From the NCBI RefSeq assembly GCF_030247185.1, contig NC_080572.1, forward strand, positions 229,673,435 through 229,737,434: a stretch of 64,000 nt of DNA, in the 5' to 3' direction. Shown here in pieces: positions 56,279 through 64,000 of this stretch; position 1 is the first letter of the stretch, and each line of letters starts with the position of its first letter. Position numbers and translations under genes: made by a program. The notes under the pieces were generated by a model. That model was not told the origin of the DNA. It saw only the letters and a list, made by a program, of their open reading frames with translations, and searched no databases. The stretch is from Malaya genurostris (Eukaryota > Arthropoda > Insecta > Diptera > Culicidae).

Positions 56279-56507
56279 GCCCCAGAAACTGGTGTGGCAC
56301 GGTTCCAGTACGCTCGGTGAGCGCGCGATGGATACGTACTGCGATGCCTGGCATTCCGGATCACCGGACAAAGTCGGGCTGGCGAGTAGTCTGCTCGGCA
56401 ATAAATTACTCGATCAGGAGCGGTATTCCTGTGATAATCGGTTCGTGGTACTGTGCGTCGAGGCGCTATCCCAGGACCGAAGGCGAAAGCGAGACGTCAG
56501 TAGGTAG
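56279..56507 (+). CDS. Mp: Multiplexin terminal coding exon: C-terminal endostatin
   Basis: This terminal coding exon follows a long (CT)n tract and a ccctag acceptor. The first base completes the Trp codon begun at 43961. It encodes KLVWHGSS, MDTYCDAWHSG, GLASSLLGNKLL, YSCDNRFVVLCVEA and a basic tail ending DRRRKRDVSR, then TAG. The three remaining conserved cysteines (DTYCDAW, YSCDN, VLCVE) are here, so the spliced 179-residue domain has all four needed for the two nested disulfides of endostatin. That is close to the 183 residues of mammalian endostatin. A possible further donor (aggtaggt) overlaps the stop; a longer alternative C-terminus is conceivable but unsupported. Confidence 0.96.
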
Positions 56508-57379
56508 GTACCCAATGTGCCATCCATGTTCGTTCGGGATGGGACGGATCTATCACATGCTGGGTGGGTGTGATTTGTGGAATTTCAGCCAAAAACTCGA
56601 AGGATGAGGATATTAACAGGAGTATTCTGCTGGCATCTGACAAACGATGTGATTGATGTTGAGCACATGCATGCATACTTGAACGACGACGTCGAGCGCC
56701 AAAGATTTGGTTTCCAGAGCATGGAAACGTAACCAACGTCAATTTGCATACAAATGACTCATGGAAACCTAGTTTGCACTGCATTCTAGTGTAGACGATT
56801 GACATTCGAACTTTTCGGCTACGCACTAATCTCCGGTGAAGACTGACATAGTGCCGCAGTCAAATGATACTTCTCATCTTAATGCTAGATGGTTGATTGT
56901 CCGTAATTGCCTTACTCTGTTTGCATTCTGCTGTACAACGCACCGAAAAATTTTTGATTTCCTTTTCCAGACTCATTGGTATAATTCAATTGAAGCTCAA
57001 CGAAATCGCAACCATTTCAACTAGTTCTGGTTATAATTTTCAAGTGCATTGTCTAAAAACACCATTATATTTAAATCATTGTAACACAACAAACTACGAG
57101 GATCAATCCCATGGGGTTGTTTGACCAAATACAAATTATAATAGAGAATACTCAGACAAGTTTTCGAGGGCACGTTTTACGACTGTCAGGGTGATAACGT
57201 ACTTTAATCAAATGTTGATGATACTGGATGTACTTAACCAGAACAATAGGTTTTGCTGTTAGGGATTTTGTTTATTGTTCTGATGAATGTAATATGAAAT
57301 ATTATCAAATAGAATCTACAGAACGGAACATGAACTACTAAATGTGGAAGCAAATTCAAATAATAATTTGTTTTTGGTG
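56508..57379. other. Presumed Mp 3' UTR and downstream flank
   Basis: No gene or repeat except a short cgaggatcaatcccatgggg stretch near 57098 that belongs to the abundant repeat family. No canonical poly-A signal was seen. Confidence 0.4.
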
Positions 57380-57750
57380 AAAGCAAGCTATCTCAATTAA
57401 GGTTGCGTTTAGGAAAGTCCAATCCCATGCACAAAGTCCAATTTTGGCACACTCTCTCCAGTATATCGACCGGTATTTCACGAATAATGCAACCGATCCA
57501 TAATCCACACCAAACAGTGACTTTTTGTGGATGCATTGGTAGCTCATGCAATGCTTCTGACTGATCTTCACTCCAGATGCAGCAATTTTGCTTGTTGACG
57601 TATCCATTCAACCAGAAACACAATTTTTCGATAAAAAAAATGGACCTTCTTCCACATTTGCCAGCGTTCATTCATGATTAAATTATAGACCAAACGACAA
57701 TTCATGAATTAATTATAGACCAAACTGAACAAGTTTGACAATGACACCTC
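57380..57750 (-). pseudogene. DD41D transposase remnant with the same internal deletion as 7369
   Basis: Minus strand: FWLNGYVNKQNCCIWSEDQ, HELPMHPQKVTVWCGL, then IREIPVDILERVCQNWTLCM. The join of CIIRE skips roughly 130 residues of the catalytic core, exactly as at 7369-7944. Upstream flank words (ttaaattatagaccaaac; tgaacaagtttgac) are also shared. TIRs lost. Confidence 0.75.
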
Positions 57751-58039
57751 GATTCATTATCAAAAAAAATTACATGTGGTAAGCGAGTAAAATCTTTGTT
57801 CTTACAAGTAAAGTTTATCTGCTATTCTAACACTGTGTGGCCTACCTTATGATAAAAAAACAACCGGAATTTTCATTTTAAAATTCCCGTGCTTGTCCAA
57901 TCGGTAAACTTTTATTCTCTCAACGTTGGCAACACTATTATACACATTCTGTCAAATTTTGACGCATATCGTCCGATTAGTTTTTGTTTGGCGTCTATAC
58001 AACGAAGTTGAAAAATTTTCGTGTGGCGATTTTTATAAT

Positions 58040-58674
58040 GGAGAAAAATTTAGAACAACGTGCGTGCATCAAATTTTGTGTTGCAAATGGATTTAAGTGT
58101 TCCGAAACGTTGCAAATGTTAGAAAAGGCTTTTGGTGAATCGTGTCTAGGAAAACCACAGGCATACGAGTGGTATAAACGCTTCAAAGGTGGTCGTACAA
58201 GCTTGGATCATGATGAGATCCCTGGCCGCCCAACGACATCTGTTACTGAAGAAAACATTGAATCGGCGAAGCAAATCGTGTTGCAAAATCGTTCTGTACC
58301 GATTAGAGAGATTGCTGTGTGCCAAAAAAGCTGAATTTCATTCAAAAACAGCGTCGTGTTGATGTGGCCAAAGAGATGATTTTTTTTCCAAAAACTGAAC
58401 TAATATCATCATCCAAGCACCGTACTCTCCAGATATGGCTCCGTGTGACTTTTTCCTCTTCCCTAGACTCAAATTGCCATTGCGGGGAACGCGTTTTGAG
58501 ACCATTGAGACTATAAAAGAGAATTCGCTGCGTGAACTAAAGGCCATACCTTCTTATATGGACTTATATGGAAAAAACTGTAAAACTTATATGGAAAATT
58601 GGATCAAGCGTTGGCATTCATGTATTGCCGCAGGAGAAGAGTACTTTGAAGGCGATAGTAAAGAAATTTATTAA
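58040..58674 (+). pseudogene. Mariner (DD34D) transposase with two internal deletions
   Basis: Start MEKNLEQRACIKFCVANGFK, running through the helix-turn-helix and GRPTTSVTEENIESAK to REIAV. The first deletion (58320) then joins to KKLNFIQKQRRVDVAKEMI. The second (about 58383) removes the first and second catalytic Asp. It resumes near APCDFFLFPRLKLPLRGTRF (third Asp, 58435) and ends IKRWHSCIAAGEEYFEGD with a stop at 58674. Inactive. Confidence 0.85.
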
Positions 58675-58694
58675 AAATTGAAATTTTGCGTTTT

Positions 58695-59310
58695 GCCTTT
58701 CTCATATAGAAAGGTTATGCAATCACTGTGAAAACCGACTTTTGAACCGAGGCCCGGAGGGCCGAGTGTCATATACCATTCGACTCAGTTCGTCGAGTAC
58801 GCTAAATGTCTGTGTGTGTATGTATGTATGTGTGTGTATGTGCGTATGTGTGTATGTAACGTTTTTTTGCACTAACTTTTCTCGGAGATAGCTGAATCGA
58901 TTTTCACAAACTTAGATTCAAATGAAAGGTCTTGTAGTCCCATATAAAATTCCTGAATATTATTTGGATCCGACTTCCAATTCCGGAGTTATGGGATAAA
59001 ATGTGCAAAAAAATGAAAATATGTTTTATAACTTTTCTCATAGATGGCGCGACCGATTTCCGGAAATATAGGGTAAAGTGTGTTAAAAAATTTTTACCAT
59101 CACTTAAAGGGACGAAAAACCGTGAAAGTTTTCTAAACCGACCTCAAATCTTCTCCAATCGATAGTTTTTATCAGTAGACGGTCAAACAAACTGATTTCG
59201 ATTATTCTTTTAAAACTCGAAGAATTTATTTTAAAGAATACCACAGTATTATATATGACAGTATGATTGATATGAGAAAGGCATCATTACACCACTAGGT
59301 GGATTAAAAC
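58695..59310 (+). repeat. Abundant dispersed repeat, best preserved copy
   Basis: Starts gcctttctcatatagaaagg, then cattcgactcagttcgtcga, a (TG)n stretch (58808-58858), a gagatagctgaatcgatttt block, ggatccgacttccaattccg, and ends ccactaggtggattaaaac. No coding sequence. Relatives at 8150, 10640, 11383, 18476 and 39590. Confidence 0.7.
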
Positions 59311-59351
59311 AGGTTTTTTAATAAAATTCTGGTTCTTTTTTGATCATAAGG

Positions 59352-61144
59352 TATACCATAGAGATACAGACAAACTTAAAAATTTGTTAAAGTCTAGTTG
59401 TATGAAATTAATAAAATTATTTCGTTATTCGCACAAGTTTTTTAACACACTTTTCAGGTGAAACACAAAACAATGATATCAGTATTTGATATAGTATTGG
59501 CTATACACTGGTTCGTCGTTGGATCTTAGATTCAACAGAAGAAATTATAGTTCCATTATAAACTTTGATTATAATAAATGTTTAAACAGCGTTTGCGTTA
59601 GTCATAGGACAAAGAAGTAGCAGGTACTTTGCAAAACAGAATTCTAGATACAGAAGCATGTAATATGAAACGCATTTGAGAGTGTCAAATAATCAAACGA
59701 TAGCAGGATTCTTATTATGTTTTCAGAATTACCTCGTTTGAATACCATTCATGTTATTCATCCACGTATCAGAGTTTCTTCAGAGATTCCAAGATTTTTT
59801 GAGGGGATGACATGATTTGATGAATCATGGAATTCATTAATTCTGTATCATAACTGGAAGACTGAAAGATTCTCTATGATATTAAACACTGCTCGGGCAT
59901 ATTTCTCGAACGCGGAGTAGTCAAATTTTGGTTTTCTTCGCACTAGTTTGGTGCGAATTTTGCACTACAAAAGTGCACAAAACTATTCAAATTATTCTAG
60001 ATTTGCACTAAACTGAATATTTTTATCTTTGATTGAAAAGAAAGTCCTTTATAGTTCTTCAGATAACATTTGGAACCTTTAGAAGGGCTGATTTTGCATA
60101 ATGTTCCCCATCGTTGTCCACTTTTCGTTGCATTTTGCTCCAATGCAAACGACCATGCTGGATGACGCAATCGATCTTCTTCGAAGAGAAACTGGCTTTG
60201 CAAACGTCTCGCAATTTATTTAATACTCAAATGAAAACTAATAAGACTGAAACTAGAACTGAGCTCTGGTCCTGAACCAACCGGAATGATGCACTCGCTT
60301 TATTTCCTGCTTAGTCAACTGCGCAGGCTAGAATGAACGAAATATATGTTAACCTTTTATTCATAACCGGATACGAGAAGAGAGTCATAAGATTTATTCT
60401 TTGATACTAGTTGATGCCAAACGTTTTTGAAAACTTTTATTTTGAACTTATTTGTGATTATGGCATACACGCGAAAATTATGGTCATACATTAGATAGGT
60501 ATTATAACAAGAGATATTCACGATCAAAAACTTATCACACTCTCAGAGAGTAGATTTTGAAAAGGCGCCCCATAGTAAAGTAAGTCGTATCCACGACAGA
60601 AAAATAATTGTAATAAATCAGCTATCGATTATTATAATAAACTATCGGTATTGATGAAATATCGCAGAAATATAAAAGAATCTTTTCAATTTGAATATTT
60701 CATCTTGATTAAAACATCAATCAATTTATCAATTCTTGGCAAATAATCAACACGTCGTAAACCTTATTTCATACAATAATAGCATACTTCATCTTTCATC
60801 CCCGAAAGAAATGTTCATTAACGACGAGATCATGATTTTAAAGATCGTTGTCTACTGAATAAAAATGGTTACTTTGTTGAGTTATCGAGCATCGATTGTG
60901 TAGTAGCTGTTTAAAAAGATTTCGGCAAATTAATATCTTTTCTATTTCTTCTCTTCATTTGTCAAGTCTTAAGGGGCAATTTACAATTTTAGGAAAACAG
61001 CCATTGTTGCGACACACAAATGCAGTTTTCTCCACTGTCGTTGAGCGAAAGTTCCATACGAGAAAACGATCTGTCAATTACAATGTAAAGCTAACGACAC
61101 TGCCAACATTTCGAATTAAATGTTTTGAATTGTTGTCAACAGAG
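59352..61144. other. Non-coding, one repeat fragment
   Basis: A dispersed repeat fragment (agagatattcacgatcaaaa; cagagagtagattttgaaaa; catagtaaagtaagtcgta) lies at 60510-60590. Nothing else was recognised. Confidence 0.4.
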
Positions 61145-61238
61145 CTTAAAAGTGTCACGCATTCTCAATGAAAGAATCCAATCCAACGGTCTCATTTTAA
61201 ATATTTTACTGTCTCATTCGTGAATGACTGACACCAAG
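61145..61238 (+). repeat. Dispersed repeat R, copy 2, left part
   Basis: gtgtcacgcattctcaatga, gaatccaatcc and gactgacacca match 24800-24888. Continues at 62531. Confidence 0.65.
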
Positions 61239-62530
61239 GGGTGGCATTATGTATCTCGATTCGATTCAAATTTTTTCGAATCGACCATGTTTCGTATTAT
61301 GGTTCTCGATTCGAACTCGATCATCGAGCTTCGTTCGAATTCACTCGAAGAGGTATTAGATTATCGAGAAGTTTTGGTATTATGAAACCAAAACAGTCGA
61401 GCTCGTAAACGACTAAACTCGATAAGAAAGGGTCGAAAGCTTTATTGCTATCGACATTGAATTTTCGAATGCGTTTCTTTTAATTTAAAAGTAATTATCG
61501 ATAGCATCATGGGTTTTCATAAACATATTAGCGTTGAAAATCTTAATTCTAATGCATCGTTTGGCATATTGTTTAAAAATCATATAAATTGAAAGATGCA
61601 TGGTATTTAAAAATATAACAAGAGTAAGTCGAAACTAAACTATGTCCAGTAACTGTGGTTTGTAATAAAACTTCTGGAACCGGTGGACGGAAAACGTTAC
61701 TCAAACGGATAGGGGGAAAAACCAAAGAAAATGTTTTTTTTTTAATTTAATTTAGACTGAATTACTTATAATGTGTTGCGATTTTCTGCGCTATGTTCGA
61801 TTTATATTGATCAATTAATCAATAATCTTAAAATGAAATATGAATTTCTGAGAATTGAAGCTGGGTATTATTTACACATCTGGTAGTATCATTCAAAAAA
61901 TTTTTGTGTGTGTACAAACAATAAAAAATTTGAACCGATATTTTCAAATATATTAGGTATACAAAACGTGAATAATGTTTTTTATTTGTTAGGTTTCATA
62001 GCTAGTGATCGTTTAAACTCAAGTAAACTGATTTCTTTTTAAACACCTTCAAAGTATATGGAATATGTCAAAAGTATCATCATCCTGCAATCTCATGACA
62101 AGCACGTAAATTTGACTCTTCAATAAAAGATATAAATACTACAATGAATGGTTTGCTCCTGGCATACTACAACGAAAGCTGCAGAACCTAAAAGCCTTTG
62201 ATTAAAACTACATATATGGACGACGTAAATTGTATTTGATTTGTAACAAAGCAACAATAATTTCAAAAGTTTATCTTTAGATTGTGTACAAACATCGGCG
62301 TCTCAATTGATTTCAATTACAGAAATGTGGTGAAATTGTTCCATAAAGAAATTTCGCTTTGCAAACATTTTTCTTCTTTTCAGTACTTGAACTAAATATC
62401 CAGTTTCATTTTTTTCGCGGTTGCAATGATTGCGATAGCTGGGTTTGATACGTAATGCCACAGTTCAGTCGAATCGACTTCGAAAATAATCGTTTCGAGA
62501 AACTCGATTCGAGATGCATAATGTCAGCCC
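61239..62530. mobile_element. 1.29-kb non-coding element with TCGA-rich ends
   Basis: Ends gggtggcattatgtatctcg and (complement of the right end) gggctgacattatgcatctc are imperfect inverted repeats. Both subterminal regions are rich in tcgattcgaa, cgag and tattatg words. The repeat at 24790 provides the uninterrupted site. No open frame of note. Class undetermined; the duplication is very short (possibly AG). Confidence 0.6.
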
Positions 62531-63027
62531 AGAACAAACGAAGAGAAACGTGACGCTTGGCTATAAAAAGTGACTAAAACATGGTAAATCGAAGTAATTA
62601 CATCCTAGAACTTCTTTGGAAACCAAAACTACTACAAATTCGAGCACCAACAGTTAAAACTTATTGTGCAACCTTTTTCTGTCGTTTTCAATTCTCACAG
62701 CTTTGGTTGAATATCGACACTGCATACTATGGGATTTTCACTGAAAACTGCAAATGACTGAAAGGGCAAATGAAAGAAAGAACACAATTTTGAAACTACT
62801 GTCCCGCTTATATCATTGACTGGACATGGATTTCGTTCTCATAGTTTGCAAGCGAAGCTGAGAGGGACAGATATTTCTTGTCATTTTCGTATATTTTTCA
62901 GTCAATGAAAATGACTTTTATTAGCTCTGGTTGCCAACATTACGGACGAGAAGTCGTCACTCTGGTTATAGGCACTCTAAATGAGAGTTTCTCTTTGTTT
63001 ACTTTCTCTTCTATTAATAACTCCTTA
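62531..63027. repeat. Dispersed repeat R, copy 2, right part, and flank
   Basis: agaacaaacgaagagaaac and gcttggctataaaaagtg continue repeat R. gaagtcgtcactctggttat at 62950 recurs at 63505. Confidence 0.55.
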
Positions 63028-63186
63028 TGGCGTTTTTCATTGAGAAACACTGGTGGCGTGGATTGCTCTGGTTTTGCACTTTCGAGCAGAAATGGCACTG
63101 AAACACCGTCAAAATATTGCATTTCTGCTCGAAAGTGCAAAATCAGAGCAATCCACGCCACCAGTGTTTTTCAATGAAAAACGGCA
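63028..63186. mobile_element. 159-bp hairpin MITE, copy 2 (PIF/Harbinger-like)
   Basis: Arms cactggtggcgtggattgct and gcactttcgagcagaaatg pair with catttctgctcgaaagtgc and agcaatccacgccaccagtg. TTA on both sides (63025-63027 and 63187-63189). Same length as 20834-20992. Confidence 0.87.
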
Positions 63187-63365
63187 TTAATTTTCGCGTT
63201 TATTTACAACATATTCGTGTAGAATGAAAGTTAATATAATAATTTTTCTAGAGTGACTATAATCAGAGTGGCGACAGCTGTTCGTTTGGAATGACAGCTC
63301 CCAGTTCCAAACGAGCAAACGACCTGTCAATTCAATGTAAAGCTAATGGAATGTTTTGAATTGTT

Positions 63366-63477
63366 CCTATTTCTTCGCGTTTCGCCTTCGGCTCGTCAGT
63401 GCTTAAAGCAGTTCAAATTGAACTGCCATCTCGTGCCTAGCAGTTCAACTTAAACCGCTAAGCAGACGCAAATTGTT
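63366..63477 (+). mobile_element. Foldback family, short deletion derivative
   Basis: Contains cgcgtttcgccttcggctcg and the taagcagacgcaaatt part of the arm. A perfect 8-bp duplication gaattgtt flanks it (63358-63365 and 63478-63485). Confidence 0.75.
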
Positions 63478-63485
63478 GAATTGTT

Positions 63486-64000
63486 GCCAAAATTACGGAT
63501 GAGATGTCGTCACTCTGGTTATAGGCACTCTAAATTTTTCTAACAGTACTAGATATGTAACGAGCATTTGAATAATAACGGAAATATAATCAGAAGAGAA
63601 AGTAAACGAATAGAATTTGCCTGTTGCTTATAGGCCCTTTCGAAATGTTCACGTCGAAATCATCCCTGCACTACCCGCATTGGCTTGGCTGACTAACAGC
63701 TGCCAGCGGGCACAATATGGCTGGCAGAAAATTCTGGTGTCCGGCTGCCTCAGCGTTACCAGGAATCAGGAATCAGAACAAATTGGCTCAAATGGCGTTA
63801 CCAGACATATGACCTTAAACGATACAACCGTATCCACCAGGATTTCTAAGGTAGACGTGGACACCAGCTGTTTGTCATACCGATGGAAATCTTTGACATT
63901 TTCATCGATGAAAACGCTCGGCTAACTAAGATATAGGACTATGTTTTGCCAAATTCTCGGTTGATTTTTCATTAAGGCGTATAAGCAAGTGACAGTTTCT
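63486..64000. other. Non-coding to window end
   Basis: Carries a second gtcgtcactctggttatagg block at 63505-63525; no gene was recognised. The open frame at 63617-63925 has no family match. Confidence 0.4.

Larger units (their letters stand above)
5831..56507 (+). other. Mp: Multiplexin (collagen XV/XVIII) gene, 3' part, four coding exons
   Basis: This span covers the last four recognisable coding exons of a collagen XV/XVIII-type gene (Multiplexin in Drosophila), a secreted basement-membrane collagen whose C-terminus is endostatin. Exons are 5831-5956, 18028-18158, 43782-43961 and 56279-56507. The spliced reading frame stays open through all junctions and ends at a stop at 56505-56507. The triple-helix exons and the N-terminus must lie upstream, since no Gly-X-Y repeat was seen in the window. 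Introns of roughly 12, 26 and 12 kb are full of transposons, typical of expanded mosquito genomes. No canonical AATAAA was found within about 900 bases after the stop, so the transcript end is not assigned. Confidence 0.9.
57845..59351 (+). mobile_element. Mariner element, deletion derivative, with nested repeat
   Basis: The left end ccttatgataaaaaaac and right end ttttttgatcataagg are TIRs with TA outside (57843-57844 and 59352-59353). Same family as the foldback at 37827. A 616-bp repeat sits in the 3' UTR (58695-59310). Confidence 0.88.

Noticed and set aside
56128..56607. Longer open frame across the terminal endostatin exon
   Set aside because: It is in the wrong frame for endostatin and runs through the (CT)n acceptor tract.

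Overview
This is a eukaryotic nuclear window, AT-rich and intron-dominated. It most likely comes from a culicine mosquito. Two things point there: a Multiplexin (collagen XV/XVIII) gene of insect type, and an unusually dense load of Tc1/mariner elements, including the DD37E group first described from mosquitoes, plus SINEs and MITEs. The species cannot be named from sequence alone.

One host gene is visible, on the + strand. Four coding exons form the 3' end of Multiplexin (Mp): a proline-rich hinge exon (5831-5956) and three exons that together encode a complete endostatin domain (18028-18158, 43782-43961, 56279-56507). Exon phases match at every junction (0/0, 2/1, 2/1), all splice sites are GT/AG, and the four endostatin cysteines are present. 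The introns are about 12.1, 25.6 and 12.3 kb. The gene starts upstream of the window. Sequence 3' of 56507 is UTR or intergenic.

Almost everything else is mobile DNA sitting in those introns or flanks. There are about a dozen Tc1/mariner-superfamily copies or remnants: an irritans/Himar-like mariner with one frameshift (1155-2440), a DD37D element (9447-10001), DD41D elements (7369, 48889 and 57380), DD37E elements (4555, 30380, 40803, 42290, 53781 and 55187), and DD34D mariners (24100, 37827, 52380 and 57845). There are also three copies of an ORF1-only, LINE-derived family (23247, 34897, 44937), tRNA-headed SINEs, hAT-type MITEs with 8-bp target duplications, a pair of 159-bp hairpin MITEs flanked by TTA, TA-flanked MITEs, and a palindromic foldback family with 8-11-bp target duplications (11665, 27613, 32441, 63366).

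Nesting gives relative ages. A TA-flanked MITE sits inside a foldback element, a hAT MITE inside a DD37E copy, a SINE inside a TA MITE, and a repeat inside a mariner. Several insertions have an empty site elsewhere in the same window. The long stretches 14131-18027, 18870-20833, 33100-34890, 35980-37360 and 50600-52380 are ordinary non-coding intron in which no gene was recognised.
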